Made by a program: the position numbers and the translations under genes. From Chrysaora quinquecirrha (Eukaryota; Cnidaria; Scyphozoa; Semaeostomeae; Pelagiidae): a DNA stretch of 64,000 nucleotides. The notes under the pieces were generated by a model. It saw only the letters and a list, made by a program, of their open reading frames with translations. It ran no database searches and was not told where the DNA came from. Shown piece after piece: positions 43,645 to 55,957 of the stretch. Every line of letters starts with the position of its first letter. Positions within the stretch are counted from its first letter, which is position 1. The DNA lies in the NCBI GenBank assembly GCA_014526335.1, contig JACTAT010000345.1, positions 136,865 through 200,864 on the forward strand, read 5' to 3'.

Positions 43645-46600
43645 ATGGTGTGGGGAGGTACGTATCAAGATGCTGCTGCTTTGTCGACAGGGGAGAGCAT
43701 GGAGCAATTCTTCTCCTACTTAGCTAAATGTGGCATAACAACGAAAAATATGAATGCTGCAGGTTGACTAAACTTTTGCTATTTCGTAGACAACTTTTAG
43801 TGCTATTCTTAATAAGTAAATATATTGTCTAATGCGCCTGCGTCTCTGTTGTATCCATGTTTTCACTGTATAGCTATTGATTGCAAGCTTTCTTCTTTCA
43901 AAATTGCGAGAAACAAGAGTATCCAGTTTTAGACATTTTTTAAAGCTTTTTTTGCATGTCCAAAAGTGTGTTCAAAAGTGTTTCCGCTGTTTCTCGCAAT
44001 TTGGAAATTTGGTACCACTCAAAGACTTTCTTTTTTCAGCTCGTAGCGACACCTTAACAGAACGAACTGGCTTCTGGAACGAAAGAAAAATCGATAATCT
44101 TGCTCAAACATTGTCAAACCAGTATGCAAAGGTAAATTATTTTCCTTTAAAAGTCAAACATGACTGTTGACGTTGGTGGTGGCACTTTTGAATAAATTTT
44201 ATTTGCCCTTCATCCAGACGCAGAAGAAAATGAAACAACTCAATAAGGAAAAGCAGAATTTGATGTTGGAAGCAAGAACGAATGTAACCGATGAAATGGT
44301 TAATAAATGGAAATCGGAATTAAAGAATAATGCTCTGCGTAAGATTTCTCACATTTAATATCTACCTCTGCTTTTCACAATTTTCCATGATGTACCCCTA
44401 AAAGCTCATAAAATCTTTTCATTGTTCAGGATCTTTACAAAGAGGTACTTCCTCTGCAATTACCAATCAGGTTGAAGAATACTTTCGCTTATCAAGAGAA
44501 ATTGAAGGAGCAAGAGCCCTCGCTAATTTCGCACAAACTACTGATAAAGCTGGTAGCATAGTAATCGGTAAAGTATTATGAGGATTAATGTTAGTCTTAT
44601 TCTTTTATTCATGATATTTTGCTAGAAGTTTTTTCTTTTCACTTATGTTCATAAACATTTCTGAATTCGACTACTTGATATTTGTCAGACTTGTATACAT
44701 TCGGTCATACTAATTGTTATTTAACTGAAAAGTTGCGCCCATAAAGTAGGTCAGCCTATCGGAAGAACGTACAAGAATTCGAATGTTTTGCTCAAAATCG
44801 GAAGACGGAATCGTATCAAGACACCCAACCTACTGCTTGATTCAATGTGACTGGACGCACTACGTTCTGTTTCCCTCTCCCGATTTTTACAAGCATAGTT
44901 CTTGAGTACTAATTCATGTCTCCGTAAGCAATATTTATCTCTGAATTCTGTTTCTGTCAAGTGTTAGGAATTTCAAAAGCCTTTCCAAAACATTTCCCCT
45001 TTTCACTGCAACGATGTCTATCTCTTCAGGACAAGAGGACATGTATGACATGATCTCAAGACACCGAAAAGATGTCGTTGCCAAGGAAAAATGATTCATG
45101 CAGTTGGAAAAGAAGCTCCTATCTGAGGGTCATAATCGTGAGGAACTTTTACGTGATGGAAAAAAGTATATCGTTGATCAAAATTTGGAACTCCTTCAGA
45201 CTAGGATAGTTCAACTTTACCTCAACATCAACCAACAAAACTGTGAAATTTCCCGGCTAGCAGGTGCGTAAGCTGATATGACATTCGTTTCAAACATTTA
45301 TAGAGAATCGTTTCAATGATTTTGCATCAAAATCAAGCTTAGTTTACTCAGCCTTTCTCTTCTTTGAAGACACATCAAAAAAAAAGAATAAAACTGCGCA
45401 AAGCTATGTCATCCAACAAAGTAACGTTAAAGACGACAGTTAAGAAGTATAATACTATCTTGAAACTAAACAATAGTGCTTCCGTGGAAATTAATGTTGA
45501 CGATGTGATGATAGGTAAATTTTCTTGGAACGATGAGAAAGGTTAGTCCCGAGTTTTATGTTTCATGACCTAAGATCATTAAAACTTTCCTAAAATTGTA
45601 CATGTCTATTCATTTCATATAATGGAAAGGCTCTCATCCCACTTTGTTTTCTTAGTTCTTGCTCTATGTACTTTAGATCTAGCCTTCACCAGTTTTAAAC
45701 ATTTTTATTTAGCTACACTTTCTTGAATAGATGATTATCACTATCATTGTTTCAGCAGCTACAGGCGTTCCAGAGTGGTTGAAGAAAAAGATCGTTGACA
45801 AGTGTGTGCTCTTAGAGCGCTGTAACGAAGAACTTGTACTTTGCGCCGAGGAAATGCGTGCATTTTGCTCCTTCTACAAAGACAAAGTTCACTCCCTCGA
45901 AAAGCAAGTTGAAGATCTGAAAGAAAGAACGAGAGGTTTCTGAGACTTGAATTGTTGTTTTCTACGTAAAGATCGCACCAATAACACGTTTTATTGAATT
46001 CTAGCGTATTACTCCACAACATAGAACTCAAACTCACAGCACAGACTAATGTGCTTAATTGAGTGAATATTGTATACCATTTTATATATTAGTAATTCTT
46101 GACCGAGTCTCAATACCATATTATATATTTATTTTTCTTCATTCCCTTGGTTTTTTTAAATTAGATACAAATACTGCAGAAAGGGATGATGCCATTGATG
46201 CCATTGGAGTCGAAGCTTTAACCAATCAAGTATTGTTATCTTCTAGTGTTCTTTCATTAACTCTTCTTTTGCATTTACACTTATTGTGATATATTTCTGT
46301 AGCATCTTATTTATGTAGCAAGTAGTACAAAATTCCTATATTCTTTATGACCTACACTGGTGATTATCTCATTCAATGCTTGTTATTGTAATTTTTCTCA
46401 TTTATGAATTTGCTGTAGAACAAAAAAAGATATTGCCTGAAAGAAGCTCCCTCTGTTGGTCAGCCGATGGGATTGATAGCCATGAAAACTCAAGCTGTGG
46501 CAACGTGCAAAAGAAAGATTTCTGAAGGTGTCGCGTTATTTCAAAAGGTTCTAGGCAATTTTGAGGTTCCCGAAGATGAAGACAATGAAGAGAGCAACAT

Positions 46601-46685
46601 TGACGATGAAGATGATTTTGTAGATGAGAATGCCTCAGATGATGCTGACGAAGACAGTGCAGTTGAAGATAGCATTTTGTTATAA
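43645..46685 (+). pseudogene. KDZ-type transposase, C-terminal half, nine exons
   Basis: Exons 43645-43762, 44040-44131, 44218-44338, 44430-44567, 45030-45263, 45370-45541, 45756-45935, 46165-46229 and 46419-46685 (TAA at 46683-46685) join in consistent phase. The first gives WGGTYQDAAALSTGESMEQF and KCGITTKNM, the next SDTLTERTGFWNERKIDNLA: the 'GE..EQ..S.L....TK.M' then 'R.D.LT....W..RKI..L' block of Kyakuja-Dileera-Zisupton transposases. Later exons give EINVDDVMIGKFSW and VPEWLKKKIVDKC, also family-typical, then an acidic tail (EDEDNEESNIDDEDDFVDEN). This family moves DNA transposons; the catalytic and zinc-binding N-terminal part is absent from the window. Lesions: in-frame TGA at 45092-45094 and a one-base excess in the A9 run at about 45377-45385. 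Either a dead transposase or, if both are base-call errors, a truncated gene. Clean splice sites argue that it decayed recently. Confidence 0.75.
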
Positions 46686-47444
46686 TAGTGTTGTGTTACT
46701 AATGTTACTAAGTCATGTTTTTAAATTATCAAGCTCCATGTCAGCAAAACTGTGCTATCCTAATTATAGCAATCAATGTCTCATGCATAGAACCATTTTT
46801 TGTGCACTGTTACTTGAGTCTGAAATTTGTCTTGCCTTATCTGCAAAAGCTCACTGTTCCGTTTATTTTAGCCAACTTTAACATCTATTTCCAGACCCTT
46901 CACTTAGGTCTAGCTTATTACCCTATTGATTTTCGAAATGAAAAGATGCTCTGTCTCTCTAGGAAGAATATCTAAGAGGGTCATTGCATATACAGGACGG
47001 GTTTCTCATGAAAACTACTTCGATACACATAATTTCTTGAAAAAATAGGGAAATATTGAAAAACACCCCAAAAAGCCCTTTTCTGAGGATTGACGTGTAT
47101 CTACGAAGGATATCTAAGAGGGTCATTGCATATACAGGAAGGGTTTCTCATTAAAAATTCTGTAATACAGAGAATGTCTAGTAATGTTGAAGATTGTCGG
47201 GAATCTTCCCCACAACAGACCCTTCTGAGAAATAACATCTATGAACGTTTTCATCTATGTTTAATCCTCATATGTGCAAGTACGGGTATTCTCTTATAGT
47301 CCGTGAGCTACGACCCCCGACCTGGCATCCCCCCACCACACTTCAAAGCATGCTGATAACGAATACGCATGTTAACATTGAATAAACTGGGACGGAGGAC
47401 CTCTGAGCGGGTTCAGTGGCTCTTGGTAATAGAGGTCTTTCAGC
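46686..47444. other. Intergenic, with a direct repeat
   Basis: 'atatctaagagggtcattgc / atatacagga(c/a)gggtttctcat' occurs at about 46969-47009 and 47110-47150. No gene supported. Confidence 0.5.
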
Positions 47445-47672
47445 GTGTTTATCGGGGCGTACTTACAGTATTTCCTGGCTGAATACCCTCTTTACTCTCC
47501 CCTGAGGAGTAGAATGTTCCAGTTGGCCAAAGACGAGGCAAAGGGCTTCAGCGTAATGACTAGTGAACAAAAATCTATTTACTTGCTCTCTACTGAAAAC
47601 TATTTACTGACTAGAGAGGTAGCCAAGTATGTGCAAGCTGCATTTATCCTAAGACAGAGTGCCTTAAGTTGA
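47445..47672 (+). pseudogene. LINE ORF2 tail remnant
   Basis: The frame reads YFLAEYPLYSPLRSRMFQLA then STENYLLTREVAKYVQAAF. 'H.L..CPLY...R..LF ... LS.EN......VA.Y...AF..R' is the end of many non-LTR retrotransposon ORF2 proteins. The cysteine/histidine of the usual motif is replaced here, which fits decay. Confidence 0.5.
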
Positions 47673-48191
47673 GGGCCCATCCACCACTCTCTTGTGAAAT
47701 CTGCCGTTTGCGTTCGCCAAAGGAAAGTTTTTTTTTTTTTGTTTAGTTGTTTTCCACATTTGTTATGTTGTAGTTTAAAAAAAAAAATATTAGTTATTTC
47801 AGTTAACCAGTCTCTTACGATTTTTAATATTTTATTTGTATTTGTATTAGTAGTAAAATGCAGTTAGTCATTAGTAGTAAAATTGAAATTGAATTGAAGT
47901 TGAAGTATAGCAGTATCTGAGTGGGTTTAATGGGGTGTCTTTGCAATATAAAAGTCTCTGAGTGGAGGCACAGAAAGCATGAAAAAGTTGATTGGTTTGC
48001 TTTTTTCATTAATCAGCAATATTATAAACTGAGAATAAAGTTAAGGCAAGTAATTTGCAAGCATGCATCATGCATCTATTGTTGGAATTGTAGGTTCCCA
48101 TTATTCTTGTGCGTACAGGGGAAGGGAGGGGGTCTGAAACCTGCAACATAATGCATACGTACTTTTTGAGTTGACATCTTGTTTTTTGTAG
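47673..48191. other. No supported gene
   Basis: Poly-T (47728-47740), poly-A (47777-47787) and AT-rich sequence consistent with retrotransposon 3' flanks. Confidence 0.4.
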
Positions 48192-48404
48192 CAAGAATGA
48201 GATGGGCCGGGCACGTTGCGAGATACAACGATAACAGATGGACGGTTCATGTGACAAATTGGTCAGTTAATACCGGTAAATGACGCCCTGGGTAGGCCGC
48301 AGACGAGATGGCGAGATAATATCGTGCGTTATGAGACAATTCAATGGCAGAGGAGTGCGCAGGATGCAAGAAGGGGGGCGTTTTGGCAACTAGTTCATAG
48401 TTGA
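48192..48404 (+). pseudogene. Non-LTR retrotransposon ORF2 C-terminus (frameshifted)
   Basis: RMRWAGHVARYNDNRWTVHV then TNW in one frame. After a stop and a shift, GRPQTRWRDNIV and WQRSAQDARRGAFWQLVHS follow. 'WAGH.AR ... W ... GRP..RW.D ... W...AQDR..W' is a well-known ORF2 C-terminal signature. Ends with TGA at 48402-48404. Confidence 0.8.
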
Positions 48405-49434
48405 CGGCAACAAGTTTGCAGAGAGTTCCGGAAAGTTGGGCATATCCTAATCCTGCGATTAGTTGCCAACTAATTTCTGTCAGTCACAGTGGTCCTTAGC
48501 TCTCTCTCGAGCACCACCATCAACTGTATCTGCAGAAGAGTACTAAGAGAGAATACAAAGACAGCTGTTGTTTGGTTTCTTAATTTTGCAAAAACATTTC
48601 ATATTCATTATAACTCAGACTAAGAAGCCTAAGGTAGTAGATTCCAAATTGCAAAGATCTTTAAAAATCAGAAATTCATTTAGTAGTAAGTAGTGTGCGA
48701 ATGCAAATAAGTAAAACTCCTTTCCATTTAAGAAATTAAATCGTTTTGCAAGAGTTCATTGAGCAAAGAGTTGTGTAATTGAGTCAAATCGAGTGACCAT
48801 TTTTGGCAGGATTTTATATCGTTATGATCTTATTGAGACCAGGTTTTCCCTACAATTATCGCGCCAACATGAGATTTTATGGTCGCAAATTAACATGGTA
48901 ATCGTCAAGTCATCTTGGAGGCATCATGGAGTTGTGATCACAAAATCCTGAAAATACGAATCAAACTTTCACGACTTCCATACGATTATTACTATCATTA
49001 CATACTGCATATACATTACATTGCCAATGGTCTATGGTCTTTTACAATACGGTTATGTCACTAGACGTAGGAGATACATTCAAGATTAAAGAATGTAATC
49101 CAGCTTCAAAAGTGATTGGTACATTTTTGGGAAAATGAATTTCATTGACCACTGCCCATAAAAAAGTACTTGGATAATTGCAGCACAAAGGCAATAATCC
49201 ATTTGACGGCAGTAATTCTTGTATCAAGTATGACAAACTCCAAAACGTTCCATGAAATTACAGCTAAAGTAAACTGTTACAGCTACGAAGGAAGCATTGA
49301 TTATAAAATAACTGCGTTATGAACGAACTAGAACGGATGAATGAGTTTAAATAGCAGGTAAAAAAAATCACTGGACAATTATGAACAATTACAACTACAG
49401 CTTAGGTTTGAAGCCAAAGGCAACATATAAAGCG
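48405..49434. other. No gene recognised
   Basis: AT-rich, with no coding, RNA or repeat signal that I can support. Confidence 0.5.
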
Positions 49435-49987
49435 TAATGCTAGGAGCACACGAGAGCACTTTGCTGAAGCGTGTGCGGTCGACTTGAAAGACGTTATATC
49501 ATTCGTGGCAAAAAGCAAAATATCCAACATGTTTGATATCTTTTGTCATTCGTGTCACCTTGCTTACTGTGTGCGATGGAAGAAGCTATTTGCTTACGAC
49601 TTACGAACTTGAACAATTCAGCTTCACTTCATAAATCTCTGACTAATTTTGCCAAAGCTAAATAATAAAACCATACATTTTCTACCACAACATGTATACT
49701 TCTGCATTATGGCGAAAATCGACTCCACAAAATTTTCAACTTAACTAATCATCTTGATTTGCCAGGTTTAGAAAAAGCCATTCACGATATTTTCTTGTAC
49801 ATCGTAAGGAAAAAACTTTATCTGGCCGTTTACAGTAAGCAAAGTGCCACAAATGACAAAATTTCAAACATGTTGGACATTTTGCTTTTTGCCACGAATG
49901 GCAAATTTCCTACGCAAAGTCTGCCGCACACGAGAGAACTTGCTTAAGCAAAGTACCACGAAGTGCTCTCGTCTGCACCTGGCATAA
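49435..49987. mobile_element. Foldback MITE with ~130-bp inverted arms (553 bp)
   Basis: Left end TAATGCTAGGAGCACACGAG then AGCACTT; right end AAGTGCTCTCGTCTGCACCT then GGCATAA, the complement. The arms continue inward through matching words (GGCAAAAAGCAAAATATCC with its complement at about 49876-49895, and CAACATGTTTGA / TCAAACATGTTG). No coding capacity. It ends 30 bp beyond the stop codon of the zinc-ribbon gene. Confidence 0.75.
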
Positions 49988-50016
49988 CAACGTTACAATA
50001 ACGTTGAGGCAAGAAT

Positions 50017-52269
50017 CTAGGGTTTCGAAGGTAAGGCCTTCAATACAAATATTTTTCGGCCATTGACAACCAAACATTGAATATTGGAGCTGCTAACAGT
50101 TAGAGAGTCGGATGATGTTGGAATAGATTGAGATGTTGAGGCAAAGGAAGAAACAGAAGGGCAAGGAGGTTCTGACATGGAAGATGATGTTGTCTTAGAA
50201 GATACAGCCGGCTGAGGAAGTTTTGACGTGCTTTTGTTTTCTCCAGGAACAGCAACGTCTTTGGTGGGAACAGAGGGTCTTGTTCCATGTACAAACTGAT
50301 ACATCGACGATGAGTCAGAAGAAGATAGAATCTGAAAAGAGGTCTGGCAAGATTCAGATGGTTTCGACATAGCACTTGAAACAGAAATTGTGGTTGCTGG
50401 CATTGAGTTGGAACTAGGGACGGAAGAATCGGTGACCATAGAATCGGTGATTGGAGAATCTGAGACATCGGTAACAGGTTCAGGATCAGTAGAGCTTGAG
50501 GGACGAGCACTTGCATGATCAATGTCAGGCTCAGGCATAGGTTCAGCTACAGCTTCATTCTCTTGTGTCTTTCGAGTATCTTTACAATCTTCACCTGAAA
50601 AATACTCGCATAAGATGTCTTATATAGTGCTTCAATAATCTGAATATACTTTAATTTCATTACTTGCACAATTTACTTCACGAAAAAACATTGGAATAAT
50701 CTCTCACTCTGCAAAAAGGCTCAAAAGCTCAACTAGTGGTAAACTTTAGAAGTTGGCCTTTCGAACTCTAGTTGATCAAATTTGAACAGAACTCTTATGA
50801 AGGAGAGTAAACTATCGCATACAAAAACAGACTTTCTCGAAATTGCAACCAGACAGCAAAGCATCAATGATAATTAGCACTTGAGAGTGTCCAATATTAC
50901 CTTCCATAAATCTCTTCATTGCAGTGGTAAATTTGTCTTTTATGGCATTCAGAAGCTTGTCTCCTTTACCGCGTGTTGCATATGAATGAGAGAATACTCG
51001 TTTCCTGTTATCATTTCCCTCAACCTCGTGAAACAGAAAAGTTACTGCTGTCCAACCCTTTTTTGTAGATAGCTGATCCATCTAAGATGAAGACAAATTA
51101 CATAATTTGTTCGGTACAACATTATATTTAATGAGTAAAAATATACGGACAGTCTACAATCAATTAAAAACCATTAGAAGTTCTGTAAATGATCTCTTAA
51201 ACTTCAGATATTTCAGAAACAGCAGACGTATTCATCATTTTTGGGTTCAGGCAATAAAATTTTTAATCATTGGTAAAAAGCGATTATTCAGATTTAATCA
51301 GAGATTTCGAGGCTAAAACATAGTTTCCATCGTTATATTCACTCGTAATATTCCCTTGTTTCACATATAGTGTACTGTTTCACAAATAATATGACCTTTT
51401 TAGTTGAACTACCAAATTATCTTTGCTTCAGAACGTTTTTGTTCCATAAACATTTGCAAGTTAAAACTTACAGAAACAGGCAACTACTCAAATATTTTTC
51501 CAACACAGAGTGCAACAATGTTGCATTTAATGGTACTTGGATGGTATTAAGCTGTGTTTACATCATCATACGATGAGTTATTCTCTCTATATGGAGATTA
51601 GCTGAAGAGTCCACAGCATGGGGCTGGCGTAACATTTACTTATATACAACTCTCATGACATGCAACCTTTGCAATGAATTCATAACTAATATACTGTGCT
51701 GTACAGCAAAGCATGGAGTTGGTACTACACCAATTGTATTTCTTAATTAACAGTGCACTTTATGTGGCTGTTAATTTTTGCTACAATATCAACATTTCCA
51801 GCTGCAAGGTGTGTTGGATTTCAAGGATTGCATTGAGTCCATGGAGTATAGACACATAGGAACATAGATAGTGATGGTTGATGACAAGCCAAGAGATACT
51901 GTTGGGTCACGGAAATCAAAGGATCACTCACCCTGTCAAACAATTTCTCTTTAATGTAAGAGTCTTTCATATTCTCAGCATGATCTGCAATTTTTTGCCA
52001 ATTTTTTACTTTATCTGGGAAAGGTTTGTCACATGATCTGCACTTTTTGGCACGTAGACCATTGCCAATATCACAGCTGCTACACAACTTCAAACCATCT
52101 CTCTAAAGATAATTATTTATTATATTGCAAGAACTAGACTTATTCTGAGTGATTATATTTATACTCAACACTATAAGGTGCTGCATGATACAACAAACTC
52201 TCCATCGCATAGAATAGAATAAGAATACATACAATACCTTTGTTCTTTTAGCCTGAGGGACTCCTAAAT
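50017..52269 (-). CDS. Uncharacterised zinc-ribbon-like protein with S/T/P-rich tail (partial 5')
   Basis: Four exons on the minus strand join in phase: 52269-52238, 52102-51932, 51081-50823 (donor GTATGC inferred) and 50594-50017 (stop TAG at 50019-50017). The second exon carries CSSCDIGNGLRAKKCRSCDK then PFPDKVKNW: two CxxC pairs 11 residues apart, a zinc-ribbon-like arrangement. The third gives a compact domain with GWTAVTFLFHEVEGNDNRKR and SYATRGKGDKLLNAIKDKFT. The last is ~190 residues rich in Ser, Thr and Pro, probably disordered, ending CLVVNGRKIFVLKALPSKP. No known family recognised; a host regulatory protein or an old transposon-derived protein are both possible. No lesions seen. The first exon(s) with the start codon lie upstream, perhaps beyond the gap. 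Confidence 0.65.
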
Positions 52270-53054
52270 CTGAAATAATATAAGACCAATGACATAAAAG
52301 TAAATAACTGCAAAATCACAGTCAGAAATCACACTCAATAGTGGAAAATTTTCAGCTATTGATCTAATTCTGTAAAATATCAAGATTCCAAGTTTAATAC
52401 AAAACTGCTCCACACACCCTTCTGCAAGCATTTGCTTTGCAAAAACTGCAATGGTTGAAGCTAACCAATAACTCCATGGTAGCAGTTTGTCAAACCACAA
52501 TAACATCAAGGATTGTTGACTTACACAACAGTACCAATAGTTTTGTTAATAGATTATTTGCTGGACACAGGACTATTAACCAAAATTTGGTCTTCAAAAG
52601 GGTGAATGTTACTGTTAGAGTAAAGGTTTAGGGATATGGTTAGTGTCAGGATTTCAGTTTTTACATTTGAGAGTTGTGGGCTGGTTGGTGTGTTTCTCTG
52701 TGCTGACCTGCAAAACTCAAATCATGCATTGGTATATAATGAAATGAATTTGGGTGCACATTTTTTTCTAAGATTTTGGTGCAGTGTTATCTTCTTTCAA
52801 TGCTCAATTCTGTATACTGTATTTCATTCTGTTTTCTTCTATGGATATTTCAATTTGGCACTTGAGTCTGAGAATTATTTATGCTTTAAGCTTACATCCC
52901 AGGGCGGTACATGTATTATAGATGGACGGGGATGTGCCACCCACCTATTATACTAGACCTACACAGAAACAGACCATATTTTATGACTAAAAATAAGTGA
53001 AATACATGAGTAAAAGACTTTCTTGGCCTTATTATTGCTTGAAATTGTACTACA
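52270..53054. other. Upstream of the zinc-ribbon gene, no exon recognised
   Basis: AT-rich. Presumably intron of the minus-strand gene; no supported exon found before the gap. Confidence 0.4.
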
Positions 53055-53554
53055 NNNNNNNNNNNNNNNNNNNNNNNNNNNNNNNNNNNNNNNNNNNNNN
53101 NNNNNNNNNNNNNNNNNNNNNNNNNNNNNNNNNNNNNNNNNNNNNNNNNNNNNNNNNNNNNNNNNNNNNNNNNNNNNNNNNNNNNNNNNNNNNNNNNNNN
53201 NNNNNNNNNNNNNNNNNNNNNNNNNNNNNNNNNNNNNNNNNNNNNNNNNNNNNNNNNNNNNNNNNNNNNNNNNNNNNNNNNNNNNNNNNNNNNNNNNNNN
53301 NNNNNNNNNNNNNNNNNNNNNNNNNNNNNNNNNNNNNNNNNNNNNNNNNNNNNNNNNNNNNNNNNNNNNNNNNNNNNNNNNNNNNNNNNNNNNNNNNNNN
53401 NNNNNNNNNNNNNNNNNNNNNNNNNNNNNNNNNNNNNNNNNNNNNNNNNNNNNNNNNNNNNNNNNNNNNNNNNNNNNNNNNNNNNNNNNNNNNNNNNNNN
53501 NNNNNNNNNNNNNNNNNNNNNNNNNNNNNNNNNNNNNNNNNNNNNNNNNNNNNN
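53055..53554. other. Assembly gap (500 N)
   Basis: Exactly 500 Ns, a placeholder of unknown true length. The flanks are not visibly repetitive. Confidence 0.98.
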
Positions 53555-54068
53555 TCGATATCATTAAATTTTTTAACATAATACTTCTATATGTTTTCTT
53601 TTTAATGGACTGTTTTGAAAAATTTATTTTAAATGTGTTTTTTTGGGTTAGTTGAACCTTTTTATAACATTAATTAGTCTTCTGCCTCTAACTTGTTGCA
53701 GCAAACAATTGCGTCCTCGCTAATGATATAATGCACTAAATTATGTATAATTTCATCAGTCGCCATATAAGGCCGAATACGAATTTGGGCTCTACATGCG
53801 TTTTGGTACCTTAGGCCAGGTACCAACCGTACATACTAAATTATTTACTTATATAAGCCATGTTTCTGAAACTGGATTGTCGTTGAGATAAGTTTTCTGT
53901 CTAATGCGTCACTGGGTGTCGCTGAGCACCGCTTGTGATACTGTGCTGGTGATACTTTTGAAACACTCGTATTACTTGAGCCACAGCTAGTGAAACGCTA
54001 GCGACCCCGAACCACACTGGCGTGGCGGCCATCAGAAACACGGATTACAAAACCGACCTTGCGACGGC
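53555..54068. other. No gene recognised
   Basis: Contains a short direct word pair around AGGCCGAATACG/GGTACC but nothing classifiable. Confidence 0.4.
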
Positions 54069-54695
54069 TATTTCTAAAAAGAGGAACGAGGAGGAACAAG
54101 AGGAACGAAAAGCAACGGAAAGGAACAAAGAGGTACAGGGAGGAACGAGTTGGAACAGGCAGGAACGGGGAAGGAAGGACGATGAACGGGGATGAATGAA
54201 GAGGAACAAGCAGGAACGAAGAGAAACGAGGAGGAACCGGCAGGAACAGGGAAGGAAGGACGAGGAATGGGGATGAATGGAGAGGAACAAGCAGGAACGA
54301 AGAGGAACGGGGAGGAACGGAGAGAAACGGGGATGAATGAGGAGGAACGGGGATGAATGAAGAGGAACAAGGAGGAACAAAGAGAACATGAATGTAGACG
54401 AACAAGGAGGAACGAGGAGGAATGGGCAGGAACGGGAAAGAACGAAGAGGAACGGGGATGAATGAAGAGGAACAAGAACGAACGAAGAGGAACGAGGACA
54501 ATGGGCAGGAACGGGAAGGAACGAAGAGGAACGGGGATGAATGAAGAGGAACAAGGACGAACGAAGAGAAACGAGGAGAATGGGCAAGAACGGGAAGGAA
54601 CGAAGAGGAACGGGGATGAATGAAGGTAAACAAGGAGGAACGAAGAGGAACGAGGAGAATGGGCAGGAACGGGAAGGAACGAAGAGGAACGGGTA
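54069..54695 (+). repeat. Polypurine minisatellite (GAGGAACGGGGATGAATGAA-like)
   Basis: ~625 bp in which the plus strand is overwhelmingly A and G, with hierarchical units: 'gaggaac' heptamers inside a ~33-bp unit and a ~62-bp higher unit ('gggcaggaacgggaaggaac / gaagaggaacggggatgaat ...'). Long open frames on the minus strand are only the repeat read as SSFLFVPLHS-like peptides. Confidence 0.92.
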
Positions 54696-54879
54696 TCATC
54701 TTGATTTATGCAGTTTATGAAAAATGGACACTATGCATACTTCTTCTGTGATGCTCTTTGAGTCAGTGTTTGCCTATAAATGTTTGCTTTAACATTTCAC
54801 CGATATCCTCCAAGTGAAATCTGGAAATAACACTTTCGAATACTTCTGTTTGGTAAGGCTGAAAACGCTTAGCCATGAG

Positions 54880-55319
54880 ATCCCCAGAGTGTAGCGTGAA
54901 ATGAAAAAGAGGTTGCGACGCCTGTTTCCACTAAGTGTAGCGTGGAGTGAAAAAGAGATTACGACGGCGCTTTTGCGAGATTACTACTACGTAATTACGT
55001 AGTTACTGCGTAACTTTCGACGGTGAGTTCTGGAAAGCAGGGTCGTAGGATTGCGACAGCCCGCTATATCGACGACCAATTTTTGACCCCTATGCCGTGC
55101 GACAGACGTTCTCCACTGTTCATCATATTAGTAATGGCCACCAAAGTGTTCACATGTGTTCACAGAATGTCTTAAAAAACACGCCCAATTATTTCTGTTA
55201 CAAAAGCCATTATGACTCAAATGAATGGATCCTTATAAGCAAAACAAAGATGACCAAGTAAAAAAATTAATTTATTAAAAAGCAGCAGGAAGAAGGATAA
55301 CATTCACAGTTGTTATTAT
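54880..55319. repeat. Dispersed repeat, copy 1
   Basis: Contains AGTGTAGCGTGAAATGAAAA and a second similar unit, then GAGATTAC, AAAGCAGGGTCGTAGGATTG and ACGTTCTCCACTGTTC, continuing to AAAGCCATTATGACTCAAAT. The same order recurs at 55958-56484. A ~50-bp unit is locally tandem at its start. Confidence 0.75.
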
Positions 55320-55957
55320 GCAAACATTGTTGTTCAAACATAGCAGTATTGGGCGAAATAGGCAGATTGCCGATTTTGGTCGATTGCCTTGAAAAGCAGT
55401 TCTTATATGTTCATCGCCTCATACGTTTTACTGATGGCTACAGCCTTTAATGAAAGTTATGCTTTGAAACAAAATGACCATTACAGTTAGATTAATTCTT
55501 ACTGCTTTCTCCTCGAGTCCTTTGGTATCCAGTCTGATCCTGTCATTTTGAAGAAGCTTAAGGCGAATTTTAGGCACCTTTAAGACGAACCCTCAGACAC
55601 AGTTACGAGAGATACTGGTTGAATAAGGTTTAAGTTACCAATGGGTCCCTCATATAAAGGAAGTATAAACTAAGAACCTACGCTACATTGAAAGGTCAGT
55701 TAAAAACGTGAAGTCTACACTACTTTCACTGACAAATCTTTAAGGAGATAATTAGCAACATTTAGATGTAGCGACCATAGGTCCACGGACGGTACTTCCA
55801 TTATTTAGCATATACTAGACGTGCCGCCCAAATGGGTAACTTTTTCAGCGATAATATCTCTATATATGGGTTGGTTTTTCGTTTAGAGTCTTTAAACATG
55901 GATAGTAAAAACTTTTAGACATGCATTGCTTTTAAAAACCTGATAAATTAGTCATGA
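55320..55957. other. Unique spacer between repeat copies
   Basis: No gene supported. Confidence 0.4.

Noticed and set aside
50100..50522. 140-codon Leu/Phe-rich frame
   Set aside because: A shadow in another frame of the S/T/P-rich last exon of the zinc-ribbon gene.
53998..54699. 233-codon Ser/Pro/Phe-rich frame and its two overlapping frames
   Set aside because: Reading of the polypurine minisatellite; three frames are open at once because the unit lacks stops.
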